The notes under the pieces are model-generated. The model was not told the origin of the DNA. It was given only the letters and a program-made list of their open reading frames with translations, and did no database searches. A stretch of 64,000 nt of DNA, from positions 1 through 64,000 of the forward strand of contig JAUCBJ010007180.1 of the NCBI GenBank assembly GCA_032718475.1, in the 5' to 3' direction. The translations under genes were made by a program, and so were the position numbers. Below are positions 44,743 through 56,782 of the stretch, piece by piece. Within the stretch, counting starts at the first letter, position 1, and every line of letters begins with the position of its first letter. The stretch is from Nemertoderma westbladi (lineage: Eukaryota; Xenacoelomorpha; Nemertodermatida; Nemertodermatidae).

Positions 44743-47700
44743 TTAAAGATTTCTAATGAGTATGGGGAATTTAGTGTCAAATGATAATGGCGCATTGGTG
44801 AGCCTTCCTCCAACACGTATTAACCCATCTATCATTGTGCTAGAGAAGCGATCCCTTAAGCGCATCTGCGGATTTCTCAACAACAGGAAATACTTATCGG
44901 ATTCCTCATAGCATTGCAGGAGTCTCAGTATCTGCTTATTGGTTTCTTCATGCTCCTGGTAACTGATTTTTTCCTTTAGAAACTGGTCGGATGTCTTATA
45001 TTTGGGTAAATTTTTAATAACATGAACTTGCGCAGATGTCAATGGAGCGGTATCACTAATGGTCTTCGTCCTGGAGTAGTGATGATGAAAACATCGCCTT
45101 AAATATGTGACGGCTTTACAGAGCCGATTCCAGGAACTGTAGTGATGCATTGCTCTCTGCAGCAGGGGTGAGATTCCTTGCGAGACGTCTGGTGTTCCAG
45201 ATTTCCAATCTCTATCTCTAATTTCCACAACAGACTTATTTGTGGCGAGGGATTGTGGATCCGAAGCATCGTTTCCGGAAGTATGCAATACAGATAGATC
45301 GATCGTCGGTTTAAATAACTTCGATTTACTCGCCCGGGTTTTAGGTTTGACTTTCTCCGCTCCCTTGGCTTGTCTAATCTCCGCCGTAGTAAGGTGAGGA
45401 GGCCATTCATCCTCTTCCTTACTCAGGAAGTCGGGTCCACCCAACCAGTCTGGAGTATCTATCAGCTCCTGTGGAGTCGCTCCCCTGGAGGCAATATCGG
45501 CTGGATTAATCGTACCAGGGCAATGTCTCCATTGATCTATCTTTGTGCGACTAAGAATAATAGCTACTCTGTTAGTAACAAAAACGCTGAACTGACAGAC
45601 TTCATTGGTTATATACTCCAACACGAGTAAAGCGTCGGTCCAATAAACAGTTTTCTCCAGTGGATAGTCGATTTGTTCTGTTACGTTCTGGCCGATGGCT
45701 GTAGCGTATAAAGCCGCTTTTAACTCCGCTCGAGGAACCTTTAACTTGTTGTTAACTCGCAGATATGCTACTATACCTATTCCCATGTCGCTGGCGTCTC
45801 CAAACACATGGAGTTGATAGGAATAAGTAGGGAGAACATGACCAAAATATGCACGGGAAATTATAAAGCTCTCAATGGCAGGTAGAGAATCTTCCCATTT
45901 CATCCACTTCTTTAACAGTTCTCCCTTAAGTGGATCGTCCCATGAGTGGTTTTCAAGCCGCATTTGTTGTACTAAACTCCGAGCAATCAATATAACTGGG
46001 CTAATAAATCCCAATGGGTCGAAATAAGTGCTCAGGATACTTAAACAAATCCGCTTGGTCTGAACTGGATTATCTCGCTGCTTTAGCTGAAAAAACAGGA
46101 TATCTCTTTCTGTGTCCCACTTCAAGCCAAGCGTCTTGGTTTCTGGAAGATTGTCCTTTATTAAGTCTAGGTCTTTCGTTCCTCGGTCTTCTACCGGTAT
46201 CGCTTCCAGAAACTCACGGGAGTTGCTGGTGAATTTCGTCAGTCGAAATCCACCTCTTTTCAAACACTCTACCGTTCCTTTCGCGACATCAATGGCTTCT
46301 TCTACTGATGGAAGGGACTTTAAATTGTCGTCCATGTATATATCGCGCTTGATGTTGTCTATCACCTCTTTGGAGAATGCGTCTCGGTTGTCATTCGCAG
46401 TGGTCCGCACCACGGAGCAGGCATTGGAAGGGCTTGATATGATCCCAAAAGCCTGGATGGTCATCCAGTACTCTACCGGTTTCTGGTTGAGATCTCCTTC
46501 AGGCCACCACAGAAATCTCAGGCTGTCTCTATCTCTATCCAGCGCCTTGACTTGTAAGAACATTCCTTCTATATCGGAGGCGAACGCGATGGAATATTGT
46601 CTTAATCTTAAAAGTATTCCCAACAAAGATTGGAGTAAGTTGGGTCCTGGTAACAACTCGGAATTGAGGGATTGGCCCATATATAGAGCGGAGCCATCGA
46701 ATACGACTCGTACTTCATGGGGTTTACCGGGTTTGGGAACGTAATGATGTGTTAAGTAATACGTTCTCTCAGTCACTGGTGTTCCTTCCGGTACTCGCTC
46801 CGCGTATCCCTTTGTAATAAATTTCTTCAACTGAGTTTGGTACATTTCTTTAGCTGAAGCATTAGCCGTAAGGCGTCGATGTAATTGAGTGATTCTTTTC
46901 TCTGCCAAGGGTCTGTTATTTATAAATCTAGGTTCTCGTTTTCGAAATGGTAGGCCGATTTCATATCTACCTTGATCTTTTAAAAAACGTGTAGTTGTTT
47001 CCTGGATTTGCTTGGCTCTTTCTTCTTCTATCGATAGGGCCTTATCGTATGAATTGGGCTCTACCAATTCTTTAGTAAAGAATCGTACGGCGAGTTCGTC
47101 CCGAGTTCTAGCGTTGTAGCGCTCTATCTCATCATTTAGTTCGTCATTGTAATCAATGGGTCCCGATGGGCGAATCAGTTGACATAGGTTCACCTGGTTT
47201 TTCCAAGTTTTGTTTTCTGTAAGTAGGTCGATTGTGTTCTCTTCATCGAAGAGTTGGTAGATGTCGTCATTATCTGAGGAGTATGGTGTTCCCTCAGTTA
47301 GTTCGTCCACCTCACTGCTCTCCACTTCCCAATCGTTTACTTGGTATATTCGTTCTTGTGGCATTCTCTCTTCGAGAGTTCTGCGGGAAGGGCCAGTAAA
47401 GTACCAACCTACTCTAGTTCTTACCGCATAGGTTTGCAGTGGCTGCGGTTGAGCAGGCCGTTTCTCCAATGTCTCGAGCGCCTCATGCGCGTTTTGGCCG
47501 ATGAGTATTTGCACTCCAGGATAATCTGTCTGGAATCGAGGTATCTTAAGCTGTTGGATGCTCTCATCCTCGTCCCAATTATAAAGTTCTGCTTGGGTAG
47601 TAGCGAAGTTCTTTATAGCCACCATTTTTACCGACCTTATACCTTGTGCTCCTAATTTATCCTGGGGGGTGGACAACACACCTACATAGTAATCTGCCAT

Positions 47701-48681
47701 TAGGGTAGATTTCCAAACCTGCATAATTCCTGACATATTCAATTTAGTCTGGAATTTGGGTTGTCCAGCAAAGATATCTTCGGCTAGTTCTTGATCGATG
47801 AATGTTCCTGTGCTGCCGGAGTCAAGGAGGGCATTCACTATGTAACTTTTGTTAGGACCATGAACTCTTACCTGCACTACAGGAAATTCTCTGATTCCTA
47901 CGTTGGAAGTTGGAGCTTTCCAAGATGGTTGTCTGGCAAAAGTAGTTGGGGGGAACTCAGTGTCGGTGTCCTTTTCATAAGTAAGTGCTCGATACACTGC
48001 GGTATTTATTAGGTAACAGGATTCGTTGGCGTCGGAGAATTCGTCAGTATAGAATCCTTCCATCTCAGACTCTTGATCAGTGTCATTTACATCACTGAAT
48101 TGGACATGTAGTTCGGGCTCACTTACCTGACTCGGGTTGTCTCGTTCGAACTCACTGTGTAACAAGATGTGATGTTTCGCGCCACACTTTGCACACTTTA
48201 CGTCGGAGTAACAGGTTCGCCGTTGGTGTCCTGATCTGAGGCAATTATAGCATAACCGCTTATCCCACATGACTGCACGTCTGTCTACAAGGGATTTCTT
48301 TAGAAATTCAGCACACGCACTCAAACGGTGGGGCCCGTCGCACAGCGCACAGTTTGGTTTGATGTTACTCACTTTACCTTGGGTAACGTGATGCACTCTC
48401 GTTCTTTCTTCGGGCTTTCTTCCGTGCATTCTGTTAGGAGACTGAGGAGGAGTCTTAGCAACCTGTTCTCTCCTATCTTTGGTTCGAGCCTTGTATTTAC
48501 TTACGTCCTTTGAGGTTTTGTTAACGTAGTAAAATCGGTCAGTGTCTTTCCCGCTGTCCTCTTCTTGAGAAGCTTGGCTTTCGCCGTCGTCAGTGTAACA
48601 TACTGGTGTTACTCTTCTCCTAGAAACGGGTTTCTCACTTACCTTATTTTCCGATGTTTTCTCTCTGGACTGCTTGATGAG
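44743..48681 (-). pseudogene. Element 2 pol: zinc knuckles, protease, RT, RNase H
   Basis: Open from the TAA at 48682 to the TAA at 44743, about 1312 codons. In order: CALCDGPHRLSAC and CYNCLRSGHQRRTC with CAKCGAKHH (knuckles); VNALLDSGSTGTFIDQ (protease active site, about residue 200 from the ATG at 48429); VRVVFDGSALYMGQSLNSEL, IAFASDIEGMFLQV (RT motif A) and IKRDIYMDDNLKSLPS (catalytic YMDD, about residue 700); QLHVFGDASDMGIGIVAYLR, VPRAELKAALYATAIG and TINPADIASRG (RNase H). All catalytic motifs are intact. The TAA at 44743 stands where element 1 has GAA. Confidence 0.93.
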
Positions 48682-51501
48682 TTATAGTTTTACTTCACCA
48701 TCTAAGAAGGACATGAGATCAGCCATGGTAGGGCTTCGTTGTTGCTGCTCATTCATATACAACACTTTCTTGTCCCAACGCGTACATACTCCACCCTTTG
48801 GTAAAGTAGAGACTACTGCTCCAATAACCATGGAACTCTGATATTCATGAGACTTACCTAACCAGTCCAATTGTCTACAGATCTCCTGAATCTCATCGGA
48901 AAACTCTATAATCCCGCTACTAAGGAAGTTTCTGGGGGCTACTAATTTTGCATACAAATACTTAGCTATGTTATCCTTGTTACCATACCTGATGTTTAAT
49001 GTATCCCAAACTTGTCTTAATCCATCTGGATGTCCAATAAACTTTAACGCCATTAACTTGGGAGGTCCTTCCAAGCATTTGATGAGGAATCTAAGTTTCT
49101 CTCCGTTAGATAGTACAGAGTTCTGTATGCTATCTTTGTAATATTCATTAAAAGGTAACCATTTCATCTCATCTCCATTGAATTTGACGATTTCTCCCAC
49201 TTTGACCGCTTGGCGGGCTTCTGTTCTAGCCATCTGACGCGTAAAGCTTTCTTGGGCCATCGTGTTATTTAATATCGAATTATCGGTATATAAATTTCCC
49301 GGATTATTATCAGGTCTATAGGGAATATCATTAACAACAGGTTTATAATCACCCTTAATAGGGTTTGCTATAGGAGTTTCTACTTCACTAGCAGTATAGA
49401 TGCGTGTAGGCTCCACACCTTGCGCATGTAATACTTCAGACCTAACAGGTTGACACAATGTGACAGGGGGTATTGGTATACCCTTTTGTTTATTGACTAA
49501 TTTGTCGCGTTCCAGCGCGATACTTTGCTGCACTTCTTGCAATTCTAACCTACTTTCCCTTACTGTTCCCTTAAATTGGTGGACAGTCTCCTGCATCTGT
49601 CCGAGCAGGAGATTCATCCCCCGCCGTCCCTCCTCTACCCACTCGACCGCCGAAGCGGGAGTCGCCAACATTGTAGCGGGCCGACGCGGGACGACGGGAG
49701 ACAAATCTTTGATTTCTCTCTCAGTGTCCAGGACAGGGATATTCGCATGGACTGTTCTACCGGGTACAGGCAGTGTAGTACTGTATAGAGGGAATTTAGA
49801 GTTAAGCTTTGGAAGTACAGGGGTCTCTAGCACAGGAGTGGCTTTGGGAACGACAGGCCTAATTATTTCAGGCTCATCAACTATAGTAGGGAGTCTTTTG
49901 ACCTTAATAATTTGGTCTGTGGGTTCTGTACTACCTAAGTCTGTGCTAGCTAGTTGTCTTCTAACCGCTGGGGGCAAATCAGGCAATTTGTGACGGTGAG
50001 ATGTTTTTCTACGCCTGCTTAGACGAGATCTATTTCCTCCGCCTTCAGGATTGGTGTTCTCGCCTTCCTCCGATGATGTGTATCCTTGGCGCTTGGGAGT
50101 AGATCGACTCATCATCTGCATTTGACTAGCAGTTAACTGTTTATTTATGCAGTCTTGCGTCTCTTGAAGATTTTCCAACTCCAGTTGGGTGGTCTCTTCC
50201 GACGCTCTCTGTTCTGCTTCTGCCAATGCCATTGCTGCTGCTGCTTTTGCTGCTTCTACTGCCACTGCCGCTGCCGCTTTTGCCTCTTCCACTGCCGCTG
50301 CCGCCTTTGCTGCTGCTATTGCCTTTCTGTCCTCTATACGTTTTTTCTTTACTTGTTCTTCTTGGACTCTAGCGAGGCGGAGTTTTTCATCAAATTTAGC
50401 TTTGTTGGCAGCTAACATTTCCACATCGATTGAGTCCAACACAAGCTTGGCTCCTTCACTATTGGGGCGAAGTCCAGCCTGTCGTCTCCTCAACTCTTCA
50501 TCACCTAGGAAGCGTTGATAGTCTGACAGATAGATGTCTATGGCGTCTCTCGTCCGTGGTCTCTCTGCGGTCACTTCGCTTTCCACTTGAGAAAAGGTGG
50601 CATCGGTTGATTCTTCATAGGTTGGTCGCTCAGCCAGCTGGGATTTCCACTGGGCCGTTTCTTGTACTTTGAGACCTACCCGCTGGAACCAAGTCTTGAC
50701 GGCAACTTGCAGCGACGTGTCCTGTCTTCTTTTGGAAGTTTCCTCAAAGGCTGATAGGATTAGTCTAATGCGTAGGGTTCTTTCGCGTACTTGATATAGC
50801 AGCTCTTCCTGCTCTTGAGGTCATTGGGGTTGTCGAAACAGTTGTTCTTCTAATCGCTCTAAGGAGCCGAAGAATCCCTGCACATATCCTGCTGCCGACC
50901 TCTTCCAAACAGCTGGATCCATCGTATCTTTAGCCACTCCCATCCTGTGTATGTCTTCCCAAGTAGCTTCGGACAAATCTAACGGGAGTCCGGGTCCGGG
51001 AAAGTTCCATTGTGACTCGACAATAGACATCAATTCTTCCCTGGCGTATCCCGCATAACTATCTTGGGTCGCTCGCTTACTTCTCGCCCAATCGACTTGG
51101 TGTTCCTCCACCGCAATGAATATAGTTGTTAATACTGCGGCAGGAAGGGTGAGAAGGGGATCCGAGTAGGCTGTAGCCGCCATCTGTACTCCGCGTTCGG
51201 GGGTCAGCTCTACAGTATCCGAACTACTGGAGCTATCGGGTCGCTGGGAACAAGTTTCTTGACTAGGATGTTGCTGCTGTTGGACAGCTGCTTCCTGGTT
51301 CTGTTTGACTTGGGCCCGAGTGCCGATGATTGACCTACGGTGTTGGATTAGCCTAGGGTCTGATACTACTACTGGAGGGATGACCTTTCTTTCAGTAGGA
51401 GGTGAGCTGAACCCCTTTCTTAATCGCTCCACACTCCTATCTGTGTCACAGATGGTTGTATCGATTAGACTGTCTGACAGGTTTTGCTTAGTGTCAGACA
51501 T
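48682..51501 (-). pseudogene. Element 2 Gag
   Basis: The ATG at 51501 starts MSDTKQNLSDSLIDTTICDT. The 940-codon region shares the frame of pol. TGA at 50821-50823 replaces a Gly codon of element 1, and TAA at 48682-48684 replaces a Gln codon; otherwise it is open. Features: DWARSKRATQDSYAGYAREE, a coiled-coil Ala/Lys/Glu repeat (VKKKRIEDRKAIAAAKAAAA), a basic RLSRRRKTSHRHK patch, and capsid-like VGEIVKFNGDEMKWLPFNEY with LRFLIKCLEGPPKLMALKFI (DUF1759). It is much longer than usual BEL Gag, mainly because of the N-terminal 450 residues. Confidence 0.9.
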
Positions 51502-53732
51502 GCTTAGCTATACAGTTGAATGCTTACTGCTATAGTTACAGTTAAAGCAAGTCTAGTAATTCAGTATGACCGTTGGCCTAGTACCGGTAATTTATTACAG
51601 TATATTAGAATACCGGTATACACTTATAATATATATAAGTATTGTAAACTAGGTTTGTCTCAGAATAACGGTATATAATTTTAACACAAATATATATAAA
51701 TATATAATAGGCCTATCGTGAATACTGGTATACAGCCTACACTTATAGTATATAAGTATAATTCTGGACTAGAATTAATTACAGAATACCGGTATAATTT
51801 CAGCCTAAATTTATAGAAATAAAGATAATAGGTCTATCGTAAATACCGATATATCAATTATTTAAATAATTGAATTTCTGAATTTTAAAGGTTACTTAGT
51901 TACTTTAACTTACTTTACTACCGTTATTTAAGCAGTAGTCCAACTGATATTGAGACCTAGTTGTTGTATGGCAGGCCTACTATTTATAAATCGTTTGAGT
52001 TGATTTATAATATATATATACCCGTTTAAAATGGGTTTTGTCAATATTTGAAATAAATGTTACTATTTCTGGGGGAGTCACTACACAGAAGCGGTGCGCT
52101 CTCAGTGAAGTGCTACTTATTGGACACTAAAACAGATAATTCTAATTTACCTAAGTTACTTAATACTACAAATTACTTACGATACGGGTGAGATTAATTC
52201 TCTAATTAAACACAACAAAAATATTACGTACGAAATTTTAGGGTAATTTTACAGGAAGTCTACAAACCAGCCTAACAAAGGGTTAGAATTCTGGTTATTA
52301 CAACGGACAGGGTACTACGGTATTTGAAAATAATAAGTAGTAGTAAATATATTGCGCTGTCCAGATAGGAAAATACCACCGTCTGACGACCTATAGCCGT
52401 ATCGCTATAGGTACTACGTTATGTATCACGGAGTGTTCCTACCTGGAAGTTAATTACCGCGGACTACCAGATCCAACGTGCCTATTAACCACTTTACAAC
52501 ACAATACACTGCCTACACACTAATTACTTTCGGAAAGCACTGTACACTAAACCCTAAATTAGGTACAAGTACTTATTAAAACAGATAACCAGCAGTTAAA
52601 TATACTTGAACAATTAAAAGAACCACGGCATCTGCTGGAGTGACCGGAGCACAAAGTCACCAGTCTTTACCTACGCCAAGCAGCCCGTGTAGTACCGGGG
52701 TTAATTTAACTATAACGGTATGTGTAACAAGCACAATTACTGTAGGAATAAACTTGGGGACATGAATGTTGCGAATAATCGTATAAACTCTGAATAATAA
52801 ATATTACGCTACCCATACAGAATACTCAAACAAAATACAAAACAAACGCTGGCAGACTACCACTAAGCCTAAATAAACTACAGTATGTGCAGATCCCAAA
52901 ATGGTTAGTTAGTATGCGTTCTAACACGGTAGTACGACTTATTCTTTAGGAGGGGGTTGACCTTACAGCTCTGGATGCCCCAACTTACTAACTGGCACTT
53001 TATCAGACAAACTCTACACACGCAGCAATCTCTTCAGACCTAATAATAGCTAGACAACAATCCAGCCTACAAAATATCTGAGTAATAACTATTACGGTAC
53101 CTGAACAGACCACACAAACAAACACAGGCTAAAACGCTGGCAGACTACCACCAAGCCTAAATAAACTACAGTATGTGCAGATTCCAAAATGGTTAGTTAG
53201 TATGCGTTCTAACACGGTAGTACGACTTATTCTTTAAGAGGGGATTGACCTTACAACTCAAGATGCCCCAACTTACTAACTGGCACTTTATCGGACAGAC
53301 TCTACACACGCCGCAATCTCTCCAGACCCAACAACAGTCAGACAACAGTCCAGCCTACAATTATCTGAACAATCTGAGCAGACTTACACGTCTTCAGCTC
53401 AATATTAACTTACATGTAAATAAAACCGACAGAAATAAGTAAAATCTCAATAAAAAACCAGGGCTGCAGTCCCTGATTAAATACTAAGACCTACCGGTAT
53501 ACAATAATCAAAATCGAACAATACTAATGTACTTATACTGGAAGTACCGGTTCAGGCAGTTAGGCCTACGGACCTACAGCAGTACCGGTTCTGGCAGTTG
53601 GGCCTACGGACCTACAGCAGTACCGGTTCTGGCAGTTGGGCCTACGGACCTACAGCAGTACTGGTTCAGGTTTACCGGTCGACCGGTACTTTCAACTTTA
53701 TTGCTTACTGCAATAAAGACAATAACTGTTAT
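51502..53732 (-). promoter_or_regulatory. Element 2 long 5' leader
   Basis: Mirror of 34831-37074 in element 1, including the roughly 290-bp duplication (53370-52800) and ACCGGTAT/AGGCCTAT tandem blocks (51580-51860). Near the LTR it has three copies of a roughly 43-bp unit with GGCCTACGGACCTACAGCAG (about 53545-53670) not seen in element 1. No coding frame. Confidence 0.75.
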
Positions 53733-54923
53733 TGTACGCGCTTTTGAAGACCTTTAGCAGTTTAACCTGCCAAAATTTATATGTCTTTTGGTTTATAAAT
53801 AGACTTTAGCATATGACAAGTATTTAATACCAATAAACACAACATTAGCCGAAGCCAGCCTAGTGCGCGTCCATTCACCCGCTGGATATACCCGGGAGAC
53901 TGGATTCGGAGGGCTTAGATTGTTATTGCAGTGTAAGCTTACTGTATTATTCGATTGATCGTTAATAAATAATTTCTGACGAGTATTATTCACTTTCGGG
54001 AAATATTAACAGTTCCTTTAGGACGTGGCGCTCTATCTAGGTAAACAGAGATATGTCTTATACTAAACACAACTGTAAGACTGTAAGGCTTATGATTCAC
54101 GTATGAGGCGTATTCTTTAGGAAATGCTTAGTTATCAGCCACAATCATGCACACTACCGGTAACGCACGATACTGCACACTAATCTGCCGACCGTCAATG
54201 AATTTTATCATATATAAAGAGAACAGCAATTGACTCATGTAGTGCCTATCAAACCACGATAATATAAGTCGCAATCGCTATATGTAACCTGTCTCTCTAA
54301 CCTGTAGTGTATCAAGAAAATTGGAAAATTTGGGTTATTTATCGATGTTCTCCAAGTAATAATATTCAACCAAACAACAGTAAAACCATTAAGACGGTAG
54401 GTTAAGATATGATATGACAATGTACCGATAATGTAACAATGATACGATCTGACGATCCGATTGGGTTGATTGAGTTGTTAAGGTTGATAACAGTTATACG
54501 TTCTATAATCTAAGCCTACTAATGTTTCTTCTAAAGTCTGAAATGAATTGACTCCAGAGCCTGTGTTCTTGGCCTAGATAGAAACAACAAAACTATAACA
54601 CAGAAAACTATAAGACTGAACACTCCTAGCACGATCTGTAGAATATCTCCACATCGACAGTAAAAATCGCCCTGATTGGCTGTTAAGCTAAACAAAGAAC
54701 CATGTGTCCAATGGCCGTTTCCATGCCAGCAACCAGCTGTTAGATGTTGTAATCTGAATCATCAAGGCTACACTGTGCTAGAGTATTTGACGCATTGCGG
54801 GTTTTGTGCCTGGCCATGTCCGCCAAAGCACACATATAGAAGAATGACTTTTATGTCCGTTAAAACACCTACAACGGTACTTTGCGGGCAATGGAACTGA
54901 TTATATCCGCAAAAGCTTTTACA
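53733..54923 (-). repeat. Element 2 5' LTR
   Basis: 1191 bp, TGTAAAAGC at 54923 to GCGCGTACA at 53733 on the minus strand. It is nearly identical to 39610-40821. Confidence 0.93.
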
Positions 54924-54928
54924 TCCAG
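54924..54928. repeat. Target-site duplication, right copy
   Basis: TCCAG follows the TTTTACA end of element 2. Element 1 gag continues from here (ACGGATTAAGACAAG). The uninterrupted site is preserved in element 2's own gag near 49025. Confidence 0.9.
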
Positions 54929-55629
54929 ACGGATTAAGACAAGTTTGGGATACACTAAACATCAGGTATGGTAATAGGAATAACATAGCTGGGTATTTGT
55001 ATGCAAAGTTGGTAGCGCCCCGAAAGTTTATTAGCAGCGGGATTATAGAGTTTTCCGATGAGATTCAGGAGATCTGCAGACAATTAGATTGGCTAGGTAA
55101 GTCTCATGAGTATCAGAGTGCTATGGTTATTAGAGCAGTGGCTTCTACTTTACCGAAGGGTGGAGTAGGTACATGCTGGGACAAGAAAGTGTTATATATG
55201 ATGGAACAACAACAACGAGACCCTACCATGGCTGATCTCATGTCATTCTTGGATGGCGAAGTGAAATTACAGCTCATAAAGCAGTCCAGAGAGAAGACCC
55301 CGGAAAACAAGGTAAGTGAGAAACCCGTCTCTAGGAGAAAGGTAACACCAGTGTGTTATACAGACGACGGCGAAAGCCAGACTTCTCAAGGAGAGGATAG
55401 CGGGAAAGACACTGAAAGATCTTATTATGTCAATAAAACGCCTAAAGACCAGGTAAGTAAATTCAAGTCTCGAACCAATGACAGGAGAGAACAGGTAAGA
55501 AAAACTCCTACGTCTCCCAAGAGAATTCAGGTGAGAAAGCCCGAAGAAAGAACGAGTGTGCACAATGTTACTCAAAATAAGGTAAGTAACATCAAACCGA
55601 AATGTGCACCGCCGTTTGAATACGTGTGA
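54929..55629 (+). pseudogene. Element 1 Gag, 3' part
   Basis: Continues Gag after the insertion: GIIEFSDEIQEICRQLDWLG, PTMADLMSFLDGEVKLQLIK, RRKVTPVCYTDDGESQTSQG. It ends by a frame shift at about 55605-55620, where the first zinc knuckle (CALCDGPHRL in element 2) is damaged. The pol frame resumes from 55604 in another phase. Confidence 0.87.
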
Positions 55630-56782
55630 TGAATTCCTGAAGAAATCATTAGCGGAGAGACGAGAAGTCATGTGGGATAAGCGGTTGTGTTATAATTGCC
55701 TCAGACAAGGACACCAACGGCGAACCTGTTACTCCGACACAAGGTGTGCAAAGTGCGGTGCGAAACATCATATCTTGTTGCACACTGAATTTGAGCGAAA
55801 CAGCCAGAGTCAGGTAAGTGATTCCGAACTACATGTCCAATTCAGTGATGTGAACGACACTGACCAAAGTTCTGAGATGGAAGGATTCTATACAGATGAA
55901 TTCTCCGACGAAGGTGAATCCTGTTACATGATAAATACCGCAGTGTATCGAGCACTTACGTATGAAAAAGACCCAGACAACGACCTCACCCTAACTACTT
56001 CTGATCGACAACCATCTTGGAAAGCACCACCTTCCAATGTAGGAATCCGAGAATTTCCTGTAGTACAGGTAAGGGTCCACGGACCTAAAAGGAGTTATGT
56101 AGTGAATGCCCTCCTTGACTCCGGTAGTACAGGAACATTCATCGACAAAGAACTAGCCGAAGACATTTTTGCTGGACAACCCAAGCTCCGAACTAAGCTA
56201 AACATGTCAGGAATTATGCAGGTTTGGAAATCTACAGTAATCGCGGATTATTATGTAGGTGCGTTGTCCACCCCCCAGGATGAACTAGGAGAACATAGTA
56301 TAAGGTCAGTAAAAATGGTGGCGATAAAGAACTTCGCTACCACTCAAGTGGAACCTTATAACTGGGATGAGGACGATTTCACCCAGCAGCTGGAAATACC
56401 TAGATTCGACACCGATTACCCTGGAGTGCAAATACTCATCGGTCAAAACGCGCATGAAGCGCTCGAGACATTGGAGAAACGGCCCGCTCAACTGCAACCA
56501 CTACAAGCTTATGCGGGAAGAACTAGAGTGGGTTGGTACTTTACTGGGCCTTCCCGTAGAACTCTCATGGAAAGATTACCGAAAGACCAGGTATGTCAAG
56601 TGAGAGAATGGGAAGTCGAGAGCAGTGAGTTAGACGATCCAACTGAGGGAACACCATACTCCTCAGATAATGACGATGTCCACCAACTTTTCGACGAGGA
56701 GAATGCCTTCGATCTCCTTAAGGAAAACGAGACTTGGCAAAACCAAGTGAATTTATGTCAACTCCTTCTTCCAACCAAGTGA
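55604..56782 (+). pseudogene. Element 1 zinc knuckle and protease
   Basis: LCYNCLRQGHQRRTCYSD and CAKCGAKHHILLH are the knuckles. FPVVQVRVHGPKRSYVVNAL leads into LLDSGSTGTFIDKELAED (active-site Asp-Ser-Gly), and YPGVQILIGQNAHEALETLE with VGWYFTGPS closes the DUF1758 region. It ends at an artificial stop created by a 32-bp tandem duplication (56741-56772 and 56773-56804). Confidence 0.9.

Larger units (their letters stand above)
39610..54923 (-). mobile_element. Element 2: 15.3 kb giant BEL/Pao retrotransposon
   Basis: Complete on the minus strand: 5' LTR (54923-53733), leader (53732-51502), gag-pol in one frame (51501-43504), long 3' region with ORF3 (43503-40822), 3' LTR (40821-39610). It is flanked by a perfect 5-bp duplication, TCCAG, as expected for BEL/Pao integrase. 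Its LTRs differ at about nine positions plus one 21-bp indel in 1.19 kb. It is unusually long for a BEL/Pao element (typically about 5-10 kb), owing to the leader, a long Gag and the extra 3' region. Confidence 0.93.
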
